Shown in pieces: positions 54,446 to 63,973 of a DNA stretch of 64,000 bases (the first letter of the stretch is position 1; the number at the start of each line of letters is the position of its first letter). The stretch is from positions 186,001-250,000 of the forward strand of contig NZ_JAEQ01000002.1 in the NCBI RefSeq assembly GCF_000518985.1, in the 5' to 3' direction. The notes under the pieces were generated by a model, which made no database searches, had not been told where the DNA came from, and saw nothing but the letters and a program-made list of their open reading frames with translations. The translations under genes and the position numbers were made by a program. This DNA comes from Chelativorans sp. J32. Its GTDB lineage: Bacteria; Pseudomonadota; Alphaproteobacteria; Rhizobiales; Rhizobiaceae.

Positions 54446-55348
54446 ATGGCCGGAAAGAACGTTCCCAATTACCGCCTTTATCGGGAGAACTCGGGAGAGT
54501 CGGAAGGGTTCTGGCTCCACAGCGAGACCTTGCCGTTTCGCAGCAGCCTGCACAATTGGGAGATTTCGCTTCACCGGCACGAGGCGCTTTTCCAGATTTT
54601 CGTGCTGGCGGCGGGGGGAGGGGAGCTCCTTGGCGGGTCCGAGCCCCGGTCCTTTGCGGCGCCGGCTGCGATCTATATTGCACCGGGGGCGGTACACGGC
54701 TTCCGGTATTACACGCGAAACGCGGACGGGCTGGTGATCACGGTGCTGGCGGACCGGCTCTCGCCCGTTCGAGCGGCTGACCCGGCGATTTCGGCATTCC
54801 TGTCCAGGACCCAGATCATCCCGCTCGACGGGTCGGGTCAGGATGCCTCGCATGTCGCGCCGCTTGCCCAGCGTGTTCATGAGGAGCTTCATCGGGCAGG
54901 GCCTGGGAGCGACATACTGCTGGACGCGATGGTGACCGAGCTCGTCCTGCGGCTCGCCCGGACGGGAGCGCAGGCCGAGAGGATGGGTGAACCCTTTGCC
55001 GGGCGTGCTCGGGATCGCCAGCGCATCCAAGCGCTCACGACCCTTCTTGCCGCGCATTGCAGGGAACACCGGCCGGTGAGTTTCTATGCCGAGAGATTGG
55101 GCATTTCGCCTGCCCATCTGAACCGGATCGCGCGGCGCGAAGCCGGGGCAAGCGTCCAGGAACTGGCGGCGCGGCATCTTCTCAGGGCGGCAAGGCGCGA
55201 ACTCGTCTTCACGCCGACGCCGGTTCAGGCCATCGCCTATTCCTTAGGCTTTCAGGATCCGGCCTATTTCAACCGCTTCTTCAAGCGCGAAACCGGCATG
55301 ACCCCTGGCGCCTTCCGCGATGCGGAGCGGAAGAAGCTTGCGGCGTGA
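54446..55348 (+). CDS. AraC-family regulator divergent from the pca operon
   Basis: 300 residues. An N-terminal cupin sensor (HRHEALFQIFVLAAGGGELL; IYIAPGAVHGFRYY) precedes the C-terminal double helix-turn-helix (YAERLGISPAHLNRIARREA; VQAIAYSLGFQDPAYFNRFF). It resembles PobR/PobC-type regulators of 4-hydroxybenzoate catabolism rather than LysR-type PcaQ. A 13-bp palindrome GCCGGTGACCGGC sits upstream at 54377-54389. It probably controls pcaCHGB. Confidence 0.9.
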   Translation: MAGKNVPNYRLYRENSGESEGFWLHSETLPFRSSLHNWEISLHRHEALFQIFVLAAGGGELLGGSEPRSFAAPAAIYIAPGAVHGFRYYTRNADGLVITVLADRLSPVRAADPAISAFLSRTQIIPLDGSGQDASHVAPLAQRVHEELHRAGPGSDILLDAMVTELVLRLARTGAQAERMGEPFAGRARDRQRIQALTTLLAAHCREHRPVSFYAERLGISPAHLNRIARREAGASVQELAARHLLRAARRELVFTPTPVQAIAYSLGFQDPAYFNRFFKRETGMTPGAFRDAERKKLAA

Positions 55349-55513
55349 CCGTAAGTTCTGCGACATTGACGAAGCCGGGCATCCACGATGGGGCGGCGCT
55401 CTCGGCCTTGTCGCCCTTCAGTTTGGCCGAAGGGATATTCCAACGATGAACATGAGGCAAACGGGCGTGCCCGGCCGCTAAATCGCACTTTCCTCGCCGG
55501 CTTGCCGTTCCCG

Positions 55514-56764
55514 TTACTCTACGATTTCGGCTGTTTCCACCACGGCATGGAAAAGCACGTCGCAGCCGGCCTGCGCCCATTCCTTGGTGATCATCTCGGC
55601 CTCATTGTGGGAGAGCCCGTCAACGCAGGGGCACATGACCATGGCCGTGGGCGCCACGCGATTGATCCAGCAGGCGTCGTGCCCGGCACCCGAGACGATG
55701 TCCCGATTCGTATAGCCGAGCCGCTCGGCTGCATTGCGGATCGCCTGCACGCAGCTCTTGTCGAACGTGACGGGATCGAAATGGCCGACCTGCTCGATCT
55801 CGTATGAGATATCCATCGCGTCGCAGATGGTCTCGATGCCCTGCCTGATGCGTGTATCCATCATGTCGAGCACCTTCTTGTCCGGCGAGCGGATGTCGAT
55901 GGTGAAAACCGTTTGGCCGGGGATGATGTTGCGCGAATTCGGATAGACCTCCATGTGGCCGATGGCGCCCACCGCATGCGGCTGGTAGTCCATCGCCACT
56001 TCGTGAACCAGCTCGATCACGCGGGCCATACCGAGCCCGGCATTTCGCCGCTTGGGCATGGGTGTGGAGCCCGTATGGGCCTCCCGGCCATTGAGCGTCA
56101 CCTGCAGCCATTTAAGCCCCTGGCCATGGGTGACCACGCCGATATCGATGCCCTCGTCTTCCAGGATCGGGCCTTGCTCGATATGGAGTTCGAAAAAGGC
56201 CTTCATCTTGCGCTGACCGACCGGCTCCTCGCCTTTCCAGCCGATGCGCTCCAGCTCGTCGCCGAAGCGCTTGCCGTCTTTATCCTTCCGGTCATAGGCC
56301 CATTCGAGGTCGTGTATGCCGGCGAAGACACCGGAGGCGAGCATGGCCGGGGCGAAGCGCGTGCCTTCCTCGTTCGTCCAGTTGGTGACGACGATCGGAT
56401 GTTTCGTCTTGATGCCCAGGTCGTTGAGCGTCCGGACGACCTCCAACCCGCCGAGCACGCCAAGGACGCCGTCATATCGACCACCCGTCGGCTGGGTGTC
56501 GAGATGGGAGCCGACATAGACGGGCAGGGCATCGGGATCGGTTCCCGGGCGCATCGCGAATATCGTGCCCATGGCGTCGACGGAGACGGTCATGCCCGCC
56601 TCCTCGCACCATTTTCTGAAGAGATGGCGGCCTTCGCCATCTTCGTCGGTCAGCGTCTGGCGATTGCTGCCGCCAGCAATGCCCGGACCGATCTGCGCCA
56701 TTTCATGAATGGAATCCCAGAGGCGATCCGCATTGATCCTGAGATTTTCACCGGGTGCCGCCAT
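55514..56764 (-). CDS. M20-family Zn-dependent amidase (beta-ureidopropionase / allantoate amidohydrolase type)
   Basis: 416 residues from ATG 56764. Motifs of the HyuC/AllC/AmaB group: YVGSHLDTQPTGGRYDGVLG, TNWTNEEGTRFAPAML, FELHIEQGPILEDEGIDIGV, NSRNIIPGQTVFTIDIRSPD and VSGAGHDACWINRV. Next to an omega-aminotransferase and RutR, the best inference is N-carbamoyl-beta-alanine hydrolysis in reductive uracil degradation. A hydantoinase-linked N-carbamoylase is an alternative. Confidence 0.9.
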   Translation of the reverse strand: MAAPGENLRINADRLWDSIHEMAQIGPGIAGGSNRQTLTDEDGEGRHLFRKWCEEAGMTVSVDAMGTIFAMRPGTDPDALPVYVGSHLDTQPTGGRYDGVLGVLGGLEVVRTLNDLGIKTKHPIVVTNWTNEEGTRFAPAMLASGVFAGIHDLEWAYDRKDKDGKRFGDELERIGWKGEEPVGQRKMKAFFELHIEQGPILEDEGIDIGVVTHGQGLKWLQVTLNGREAHTGSTPMPKRRNAGLGMARVIELVHEVAMDYQPHAVGAIGHMEVYPNSRNIIPGQTVFTIDIRSPDKKVLDMMDTRIRQGIETICDAMDISYEIEQVGHFDPVTFDKSCVQAIRNAAERLGYTNRDIVSGAGHDACWINRVAPTAMVMCPCVDGLSHNEAEMITKEWAQAGCDVLFHAVVETAEIVE

Positions 56765-56825
56765 TCGTCCGCCCTTTTGTTCTTTTTCCTCAGCCGAAGG
56801 CCGGCCAAAGGGCCGGCCGCTGAAA

Positions 56826-58157
56826 TCAATCCACCGCCCGCAGCACATCCCTTACGTGATCTATGATCTCGTCGATCTGGCCCTTGGTGATGATGAGTGG
56901 GGGCGAAAGGGCGATGATATCGCCCGTCGTGCGCATCAAGAGGCCATTTTCGAAGGCCTTCAGGAATGCGGAAAAGGCGCGCTTCGTAGGCTGGCCGGGG
57001 ATAGGCTCCAGTTCGATGGCGCCCACAAGGCCGATATTGCGGATGTCGATCACATGCGGTTCGCCCTTGAGCGAATGCAGCGCATCCTCCCAGTACTGGC
57101 CCAGCTCCTCGCCGCGCGTGAGCAGGCCTTCCTCCTTATAGGTCTCCAGCGTCGCCAGACCGGCGGCGCAGGCGACCGGATTGCCGGAATAGGTGTAGCC
57201 GTGGAAGAACTCGATCATATGGTCCGGGCCGGACATGAAGGCGTCGTGAATTTCCTTCTTCACGAACACCGCGCCCATGGGGATCACGCCATTGGTGACG
57301 CCCTTGGCGGTCGTCATGATATCCGGCACCACGCCGAAGTAATCGGCTGCAAATGGCGTTCCAAGCCGACCGAAGCCGGTAATCACTTCGTCGAAAATAA
57401 GAAGAATGCCGTGCTTGTCGCAGATTTCGCGCAGCCGTTTCAAATAGCCCTTGGGCGGCAGGATGACGCCGGCGGAGCCCGCCACTGGCTCGACAATGAC
57501 GGCGGCGATCGTGGAGGCATCATGAAGCGCCACGATCCGCTCCAGCTCATTGGCAAGCTCGATCCCGTGCTCCGGCTCACCGCGCGAGAAGGCGTTTTTC
57601 TCCGGCAGGTGGGTATGGGGGAGGTGGTCGACGCCGGCCAGAAGGGTGCCGAACATCTTCCGGTTGTTCACGATGCCGCCTACGGAGATTCCGCCGAAAT
57701 TCACGCCGTGATAGCCGCGCTCCCGGCCGATGAGACGCGTGCGCGCGCCATCGCCTTTCACGCGGTGATAGGCGAGCGCCATTTTCAACGCCGTCTCGAC
57801 CGATTCCGAACCGGAATTGGTGAAGAAGACATGATCCATACCCTCGGGCGCGATATCGACCAGGCGGCTCGCGAATTCGAACACGATCGGGTGGCCCATC
57901 TGGAAGGCCGGTGCATAGTCGAGTTCGCCCGCCTGATGCCTGATCGCTTCCGTGATCTTCGGCCGGCAGTGGCCGGCATTCACGCACCACAGTCCGGCAG
58001 TCCCGTCGAGCAGCTTGCGACCGTCAGCGGTCGTATAATGCATGTCCTTGGCCGAGACGAGCATGCGCGGCGCCTGCTTGAACTGCCGGTTTGCCGTAAA
58101 CGGCATCCAGAACGCGCTGAGATCGTTTGGCCTCGTGGGTCGCTCAAGCATCGCCAA
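56826..58157 (-). CDS. Class III omega-amino-acid:pyruvate aminotransferase
   Basis: 443 residues with the PLP fold: NSGSESVETALKMALAYHRV, ERGYHGVNFGGISVGGI, LLIFDEVITGFGRLG and the Schiff-base Lys in MTTAKGVTNGVIPMGAV. It resembles beta-alanine--pyruvate transaminase, giving malonate semialdehyde. It heads a leftward operon with the Zn-amidase and has a RutR-like box 69 nt upstream. Confidence 0.93.
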   Translation of the reverse strand: MAMLERPTRPNDLSAFWMPFTANRQFKQAPRMLVSAKDMHYTTADGRKLLDGTAGLWCVNAGHCRPKITEAIRHQAGELDYAPAFQMGHPIVFEFASRLVDIAPEGMDHVFFTNSGSESVETALKMALAYHRVKGDGARTRLIGRERGYHGVNFGGISVGGIVNNRKMFGTLLAGVDHLPHTHLPEKNAFSRGEPEHGIELANELERIVALHDASTIAAVIVEPVAGSAGVILPPKGYLKRLREICDKHGILLIFDEVITGFGRLGTPFAADYFGVVPDIMTTAKGVTNGVIPMGAVFVKKEIHDAFMSGPDHMIEFFHGYTYSGNPVACAAGLATLETYKEEGLLTRGEELGQYWEDALHSLKGEPHVIDIRNIGLVGAIELEPIPGQPTKRAFSAFLKAFENGLLMRTTGDIIALSPPLIITKGQIDEIIDHVRDVLRAVD

Positions 58158-58225
58158 GCCTCCTTTTAACCCCTCTTCGTCCCGGTCAAGCTTGGTATTT
58201 CAAAAGAAAAATGATACGCAATTTT

Positions 58226-58241
58226 TTGACCGTTTGGACAA
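58226..58241. promoter_or_regulatory. Putative RutR box between the aminotransferase and rutR
   Basis: TTGACCGTTTGGACAA matches the E. coli RutR consensus TTGACCAnnTGGTCAA at 12 of 14 fixed positions. It lies in the divergent region between the aminotransferase and the RutR-like gene, and resembles the site before preT. Confidence 0.65.
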
Positions 58242-58371
58242 ACGTTAACACCGCCGATAAGGCGGTCAAGGGCATTGTACGGATTTGCACTTGCCCCCGC
58301 GCGCGCCAGTCTGCCAGATGCGCTGTGCCAGAGGGGAAGTTTGACGGCCGATGCCCGGGGCAGGCGAAATC

Positions 58372-58986
58372 ATGGACAATCCCGCCAAGCCAAAACGCAC
58401 GCGCATCCAGCGCGAAAGACGCGAGCTCATCCAGGAGGCGGCCCTGGAAGTTTTTTCACAGCACGGTTTTCGCGGCTCGACCATCGATCAGATCGCGGAG
58501 GCCGCCGGTATGTCGAAGCCGAATCTGCTCTATTATTTCAAGAGCAAGGAAGCGATTTTCGTCGCGCTGATCGATCGGTTGATGGAGGCTTGGTTGGCGC
58601 CTCTGCGTGAAATGGACCAGGACGGCGACCCAGCGACCGAAATACGCTCCTATATCCGGCGGAAGATGGAGATGGCGCGGGATTTCCCTCGCGAAAGCCG
58701 GCTGTTCGCGAACGAGATCCTGCAGGGCGCGCCACGCGTCATGCCGCTTCTACAGGGCGAACTGAAGGATCTGGTCGACGAGAAGGCGAAGATCATCAAG
58801 GAATGGATGCGGCAGGGCAGGCTCAAGGGCGCCGACCCCTACCACTTCATCTTCGCTATTTGGGCCACCACCCAGCATTATGCCGATTTCGACGTGCAGG
58901 TGCGGGCAGTGCTCGGTCCCGAACGGGGCGGAGAAGGGCGCTTCGAGGATGCCGCCGCTTTCCTAGAGAAGCTGTTTCTGGGATGA
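58372..58986 (+). CDS. rutR: TetR-family regulator RutR
   Basis: 204 residues from ATG 58372 (AGGCG upstream); ATG 58351 is possible. Recalled E. coli RutR matches along its length: LEVFSQHGFRGSTIDQIAEA, AGMSKPNLLYYFKSKEAIFV, WLAPLREMDQDGDPATEIRS, ESRLFANEILQGAPRVMPLL and IFAIWATTQHYADFDVQVRA. RutR senses uracil or thymine and represses pyrimidine genes until they are present. It is divergent from the pathway operon and probably controls preTA as well. Confidence 0.92.
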   Translation: MDNPAKPKRTRIQRERRELIQEAALEVFSQHGFRGSTIDQIAEAAGMSKPNLLYYFKSKEAIFVALIDRLMEAWLAPLREMDQDGDPATEIRSYIRRKMEMARDFPRESRLFANEILQGAPRVMPLLQGELKDLVDEKAKIIKEWMRQGRLKGADPYHFIFAIWATTQHYADFDVQVRAVLGPERGGEGRFEDAAAFLEKLFLG

Positions 58987-59777
58987 TCTCTGCACTCTTT
59001 CCAAGAAGAGGGTAGATTTTTAAGCGACAGGGAAATCTCATTGCGTCAAAAGCTTTTGTGATTTCCAGCTGTTGATGAAACCCGCATTTAGACGGGTTTT
59101 TTCCCCGGGGATCTTTGTCCCTGCTCGTTCCAGGCGCCCCATCATTCGCCCGTGTTGTCTCGGGAGTCGGGGATGGATTTTGATAGGCTTAAAAGCAAAC
59201 AAAGCACGTATATCATTTCAATTCGCCAGTGCGGACTCCTGATGCGTGCCTATACAGCCCAGCTTCTTCTGGAGGACGTGCGACTTCAGTCCGGCTCCAC
59301 CGCGCATACCGCGCGGCCATCGATATAGCGGCCCCAAAGCCGGGCCTAGCCTGGAGGTCATCTGCGGCCGAGAGCAGGCCGTGGTTAATTCACATCGGTC
59401 AAGAGATCGAACCGCCTACCGCTCCGGCTGAACGACCTGGAACAGCTGCCGAACGGAATAGAATAGCCTGGCAGATCGCGCGATACCTCAAGCGCTTGCC
59501 TCCCATCCGCCGAGCGATCTTTCTCGCATCCTGCGAAGGCGACGCTGGCATCGAACCAAACGAAAGCGATTGCAGTGTCAAGCCCATGGTCCGCAGGCGA
59601 CGCCGGAATGTTACTGTGGACGTTCGATGAAGGGATTTTCAGACCAACCTGATATAATCTCCGGCGGAGAGGGCAGGCGGTTTCTGCCGTCTACCTCCTC
59701 CCCTGATCTGCTGCAGTATCCAGGCTATATGGTTGCAAACCCCTTACATCTCGTCGCTTCGCCCTAATTCCCGACAC
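58987..59777. other. Intergenic region, one terminator, nothing else recognised
   Basis: About 790 bases. After rutR there is a region with paired arms (GGAAATC ... GATTTCC, enclosing the palindrome CAAAAGCTTTTG) and then the terminator at 59078-59102. The rest, including an open frame at 59229-59630, shows no recognisable product, RNA or repeat. Confidence 0.4.
59078..59102 (+). terminator. Rho-independent terminator downstream of rutR
   Basis: AAACCCG / CGGGTTT stem with an 8-nt loop followed by a T-run. Good intrinsic terminator. Confidence 0.85.
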
Positions 59778-59939
59778 ATGAGCGATCAATCTTCCGCCAT
59801 GGCTCTTGGTATGGCGCTCGGCATCGGAGTGGGCGCGGCTATAGGCGCGGCGATCGACAATGTTTCGGTGGGAATAGCGGTCGGAGTTGCGCTCGGGGCG
59901 GCCGTCGGTGCGGCCTATCACGCGAGAAAAGGCGAGTAG
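59778..59939 (+). CDS. Tiny glycine-zipper-like protein
   Basis: 53 residues from ATG 59778 (no clear ribosome site; TTG 59733 also in frame). The body is alternating small and hydrophobic residues (ALGMALGIGVGAAIGAAIDN, VGIAVGVALGAAVGAAYHAR), a glycine-zipper pattern able to form one or two membrane hairpins. Unrecognised function; existence is uncertain because of the weak initiation signal. Confidence 0.45.
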   Translation: MSDQSSAMALGMALGIGVGAAIGAAIDNVSVGIAVGVALGAAVGAAYHARKGE

Positions 59940-59970
59940 GCGGTCTTCCCGGTTCGACCTGCTTCCGCTG

Positions 59971-61140
59971 TCAACTCTCTCCCAATTCGCGCAGAATTTC
60001 TTCGGTGTGCTCGCCAAGGCGTGGGCTCGGGCGCGTGTAGGTGAGCGGGGTTTCGGACATGACCATCGGGGCGCGTACGGAAGGAAGCGTGTTGCCCCGC
60101 CCGTCGTCAAGGCCGAGCCTCATGCCGCGCGCGATTGTCTGTGGGTCGGCGAACATTTCGGCAATGGTGTTGATCGGGCTTGCCGGGACGCCGGCTTCCT
60201 CGAGCTTTTTCAGGAGAAGATCGCGGGCGAAGGTTTTCAGCACCGGGACGATCTGCGTCCGCAGCTTCCCGCGGTTGGCGACGCGCGCGGCGTTGGTCGC
60301 GAAATCGGGGTCCGAAGGCAGGTCCTCTCGACCGATTACGCCGCAAAAACGGGCAAACTGTCCATCATTGCCGACAGCCAGGATAAAATGTCCGTCTTCG
60401 ACTTCGAACACCTCATAGGGGCAGATGTTCGGGTGGGCATTGCCCATGCGCGTCGGCGCCGCGCCGGAAGCCAGGAAATTGAGGTTCTGATTGGCAAGCA
60501 CGGAGATCTGGGCGTCATAGAGTGCCATGTCGATGTGTTGTCCTTCGCCGGTCCTTTCCGCGTGCCGGAGCGCGGCCTGGATGGCGATGACAGAATAAAG
60601 ACCGGTGAAAATGTCGGTGACCGCCACCCCCACTTTCTGCGGCTCGCCGTCCACGGCGCCGGTGATGGACATCAGGCCTGACATGCCCTGGATGATGAAA
60701 TCGTAGCCGGCGCGCGGAGCGTAGGGCCCGTCCTGCCCGAAACCGGTGATGGAGCAGTAGACGAGGCGGGGATTGACCGCCTTCACGCTTTCATAATCGA
60801 GGCCGTATTTTTTCAAGCCGCCAAGCTTGAAGTTCTCGATCAGCACATCGGCGGAGGCGATCAACTTCAGAAGAACCGTGCGATCCTTCTCTTTCGCGAA
60901 ATCGAGGGCGATAGAGCGCTTGCCCCGGTTGCAGGCGTGGAAATAGGCGGCGGAGAGGTTCTCGCCATCCTTTCCGGTCACGAACGGCGGCCCCCACTTG
61001 CGCGTGTCGTCCCCGCCATCGGGATTTTCGACTTTGATGACGTCTGCGCCGAGATCGGCGAGAAGCTGGCCCGCCCAGGGGCCGGCGAGAATACGGGCAA
61101 GTTCGATGACGCGAATGCCTTTGAGCGGCGGTTGTGCCAT
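59971..61140 (-). CDS. CaiB/BaiF family III CoA-transferase
   Basis: 389 residues. Family motifs: GIRVIELARILAGPWAGQLL, LADLGADVIKVENPDGGDDT, RGKRSIALDFAKEKDR and the catalytic Asp region YDFIIQGMSGLMSITG, with NAHPNICPYEVFEVEDGHFI later. It moves CoA between carboxylic acids (for example formate/oxalate or succinate and a dicarboxylate). No linked decarboxylase or ligase is seen, so the acid is unknown. Confidence 0.93.
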   Translation of the reverse strand: MAQPPLKGIRVIELARILAGPWAGQLLADLGADVIKVENPDGGDDTRKWGPPFVTGKDGENLSAAYFHACNRGKRSIALDFAKEKDRTVLLKLIASADVLIENFKLGGLKKYGLDYESVKAVNPRLVYCSITGFGQDGPYAPRAGYDFIIQGMSGLMSITGAVDGEPQKVGVAVTDIFTGLYSVIAIQAALRHAERTGEGQHIDMALYDAQISVLANQNLNFLASGAAPTRMGNAHPNICPYEVFEVEDGHFILAVGNDGQFARFCGVIGREDLPSDPDFATNAARVANRGKLRTQIVPVLKTFARDLLLKKLEEAGVPASPINTIAEMFADPQTIARGMRLGLDDGRGNTLPSVRAPMVMSETPLTYTRPSPRLGEHTEEILRELGES

Positions 61141-61215
61141 GGTGGTCGTGGCCTTTCTGTTTTCAGCGCTGCCTAGCAGATGTTGGCGCGGACCGCCACT
61201 TGCCTGGGCTGGTTC

Positions 61216-62145
61216 TCACCGCAGGGCTCTTTTGGCCCAATGGACGAAATCACTCATGATCAGGCTTCGATTCAACTCGTTGAGAGATTCGTGCCGGTTC
61301 TCCGGGTAGATCCTTGTTTCCAGATTCGAAAAGCCGTTCCGGCGCAGCCGTCGTTCCAGCCGCAGAAGGGTAGCTCCGCCATTGGTAGAGGGGTCTGCGC
61401 CCCCTCCGACGAGTTGAATAGGGAGGGATCGGGGTATCGACACGAGGGTTCGCTCATCGATACCCATCAGGTTGAAATCGAAGACGGCGCGCCACAGGCC
61501 CACGGATGCATTCCAGCCGCAGAATGTGTCGGCGATGTAACGATCGACCTCTTCGGCATCGCGCGACAACCAGTCGAATGACGTCCGTGCTTCCGGAATG
61601 GCCCTGGCCCAGGCCTGGAAGGTGAGGCGGGGCAGAATGCGCGAGGGTATGTCGGAGCCGAGGCGGAAGCGTTCCCAGGCGAGAAGGGCTTTGGCGGCGC
61701 GCGCTTCGATGCGCGTTCCAAGCGGCATGTTCCACAGCGCCGCCCCATGAACCCGTCCCGCGTGCCAGCTGAGAAAGGCAAGACCGATCATTGCACCCAT
61801 AGAGTGGCCGAAAAGGATCAAGGGAAGGCCGGGATGATCGACCGCGATACGCTCATGAACCGCGAGCACATCGGCCAGCATCGTTTCCGCGGAAGCCTCC
61901 GCGCCAAAGTGGCCGGGCGGCGTTCCGGCTGCGTTCGAATGACCGTGGCCGCGATGATCATGGGCATAGACGTGAAAGCCGCGCTCTGAGAGAAAGGCGG
62001 CGAACCGGGCATAACGGCCAGCATGCTCGGCAAGGCCATGGTTGATTTGTACGATGCCGACCGGATTGGCCTTTGCGCGGCTGATATAGAGGCGCAATCG
62101 TGACCCGGATGCGGTCTTGAGAGTCGTTGCAGTTTCGAATGCCAC
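61216..62145 (-). CDS. Alpha/beta hydrolase (monoglyceride lipase / lysophospholipase-like)
   Basis: 309 residues from GTG 62145, which has GGGGAG 5 nt upstream; the open frame extends to 62283 through a repeat-like stretch and is less likely. The serine elbow is GHSMGA, the oxyanion region NHGLAEHAGRYARFAAFL, and the catalytic His is in the last part (YPENRHESLNELN). The cap domain is of MGL type. It probably hydrolyses an acylglycerol or a lysophospholipid. Divergent from ettA. Confidence 0.88.
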   Translation of the reverse strand: MAFETATTLKTASGSRLRLYISRAKANPVGIVQINHGLAEHAGRYARFAAFLSERGFHVYAHDHRGHGHSNAAGTPPGHFGAEASAETMLADVLAVHERIAVDHPGLPLILFGHSMGAMIGLAFLSWHAGRVHGAALWNMPLGTRIEARAAKALLAWERFRLGSDIPSRILPRLTFQAWARAIPEARTSFDWLSRDAEEVDRYIADTFCGWNASVGLWRAVFDFNLMGIDERTLVSIPRSLPIQLVGGGADPSTNGGATLLRLERRLRRNGFSNLETRIYPENRHESLNELNRSLIMSDFVHWAKRALR

Positions 62146-62195
62146 ATTGCTCCCCGGACACACTTGGCCTACATACGCGGCAACCTTTTGATCGA

Positions 62196-62297
62196 GTGAA
62201 TAGTGAATGGTCAATGGTGAATGGTTCCGGCGAGGCTTCGCCCTGATTGGCTTCCCCGCCGGCCGCTTCCATTCACCATTCACTATTGACCACTCAC
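62196..62297. repeat. Imperfect inverted repeat made of TGAATAG/TGAATGG units
   Basis: The arms are 62196-62224 and 62269-62297 (29 nt each). The inner 12 nt or so (GGTGAATGG) pair perfectly; the outer parts match only partly, because each arm is itself a run of degenerate 7-mers (GTGAATA, GTGAATGG, TCAATGG). A 44-nt spacer lies between. It is an intergenic repeat between the hydrolase and ettA. Confidence 0.65.
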
Positions 62298-62323
62298 CTT
62301 ATCCACGGAGCAGTTTCGCCCCC

Positions 62324-63973
62324 ATGGCACGTCAGTTCATTTACCACATGGCCGGCCTCAGCAAGGCCTACGGAGCCAAGAAGGTTCTCGATAACGTCCA
62401 TCTGTCCTTCTATCCGGATGCCAAGATCGGTATTCTCGGCCCGAACGGCGCCGGTAAATCCACGGTGCTGCGCATCATGGCGGGCCTCGACAAGGAATAT
62501 ACCGGCGAGGCCTGGCTGGCGGAGGGCGCCACCTGCGGATACCTGCCGCAGGAACCGCAGCTCGATCCCGCACTCGACGTGCTGGGCAATGTCATGGAAG
62601 GCGTGGCGGCAAAGAAGGCGATCCTCGACCGCTACAACGATCTCATGATGAACTATTCCGACGAGACGGCGGACGAGGCTGCCAAGCTCCAGGACCAGAT
62701 CGACAGCCAGAACTTGTGGGATCTCGATTCCCAGGTGGAAATGGCCATGGAGGCTCTGCGTTGCCCTCCGGGTGATGCGGATGTGACGAAGCTTTCCGGC
62801 GGTGAAAAGCGCCGCGTCGCACTTTGCCAACTCCTGCTACGCCAGCCCGACCTTCTCCTTCTCGACGAGCCCACCAACCATCTCGACGCCGAGACAACCG
62901 CATGGCTTGAAAAGCACCTGCGCGAATATCCCGGTGCGGTGCTCATCATCACCCACGACCGCTATTTCCTTGACAATGTCACGGGTTGGATCCTCGAGCT
63001 CGATCGCGGCCGCGGCATTCCCTATGAGGGCAACTACTCCGCCTATCTGGAAGCCAAGGCCAAGCGCATGGCGCAGGAGGGGCGCGAGGAGGCTGCGCGC
63101 CAGAAGGCGCTTGCGCGCGAGCGCGAGTGGATCGCGGCGAGCCCCAAGGCCAGGCAGGCAAAGAGCAAGGCCCGTATCCGCGCCTATGACGAACTCGTCA
63201 ACGCTGCCAACGACCGGCGTCCGGGCGAAGCGCAGATCATCATCCCGGCCGGCGAGCGGCTCGGCAATGTAGTGATCGAGGTCGAAGGAGTATCGAAGGG
63301 CTATGGCGACCGGCTGCTCATCGATGATCTCACCTTCAAGCTGCCTCCCGGCGGAATTGTCGGCGTCATCGGCCCGAACGGTGCCGGCAAGACCACCCTT
63401 TTCCGCATGATCACCGGCCAGGAACAGCCCGACCAAGGTGCGATCCGCATCGGCGATACCGTGAAGCTCGGCTATGTCGACCAGAGCCGCGATACGCTCG
63501 ATCCGAACAAGACGGTCTGGGAAGAGATCTCCGGAGGAAATGACGTCATCAAGCTCGGCAAGCACGAGGTGAACAGTCGCGCCTACTGCTCTTCCTTCAA
63601 CTTTAAGGGCGGTGATCAGCAGCAGAAGGTCGGCACTCTTTCGGGCGGCCAGCGCAACCGCGTGCATCTGGCCAAGCTGCTCAAGGACGGCGGCAACGTC
63701 ATCCTGCTCGACGAACCCACCAACGACCTCGATACCGAAACGCTTGCAGCGCTCGAGGATGCGCTGGAAAACTTTGCCGGCTGCGCCGTCATCATCTCGC
63801 ACGACCGCATGTTCCTCGACCGGCTCGCCACGCATATCCTCGCTTTCGAGGGCGACAGCCATGTCGAATGGTTCGAGGGCAATTTCGAGGAATACGAGGC
63901 GGACAAGGTGCGCCGGCTGGGCCCCGACAGCGTCAATCCGAAGCGGGTCACCTATAAGCGACTGACGCGTTAG
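62324..63973 (+). CDS. ettA: Energy-dependent translational throttle protein EttA (ABC-F)
   Basis: 549 residues from ATG 62324; the upstream in-frame stretch covers the inverted repeat and is rejected. Two ABC domains: [37 protein letters not shown]; then [37 protein letters not shown]. The linker [20 protein letters not shown] followed by [20 protein letters not shown] matches the P-site tRNA interaction motif of EttA. It binds the ribosomal E site and gates translation by ATP level. Confidence 0.94.
   Translation: MARQFIYHMAGLSKAYGAKKVLDNVHLSFYPDAKIGILGPNGAGKSTVLRIMAGLDKEYTGEAWLAEGATCGYLPQEPQLDPALDVLGNVMEGVAAKKAILDRYNDLMMNYSDETADEAAKLQDQIDSQNLWDLDSQVEMAMEALRCPPGDADVTKLSGGEKRRVALCQLLLRQPDLLLLDEPTNHLDAETTAWLEKHLREYPGAVLIITHDRYFLDNVTGWILELDRGRGIPYEGNYSAYLEAKAKRMAQEGREEAARQKALAREREWIAASPKARQAKSKARIRAYDELVNAANDRRPGEAQIIIPAGERLGNVVIEVEGVSKGYGDRLLIDDLTFKLPPGGIVGVIGPNGAGKTTLFRMITGQEQPDQGAIRIGDTVKLGYVDQSRDTLDPNKTVWEEISGGNDVIKLGKHEVNSRAYCSSFNFKGGDQQQKVGTLSGGQRNRVHLAKLLKDGGNVILLDEPTNDLDTETLAALEDALENFAGCAVIISHDRMFLDRLATHILAFEGDSHVEWFEGNFEEYEADKVRRLGPDSVNPKRVTYKRLTR

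Noticed and set aside
59229-59630. 133-codon open frame between rutR and the glycine-zipper gene
   Set aside because: Arg/Ala-rich with no recognisable domain and no clear ribosome site, in a region that otherwise looks non-coding.
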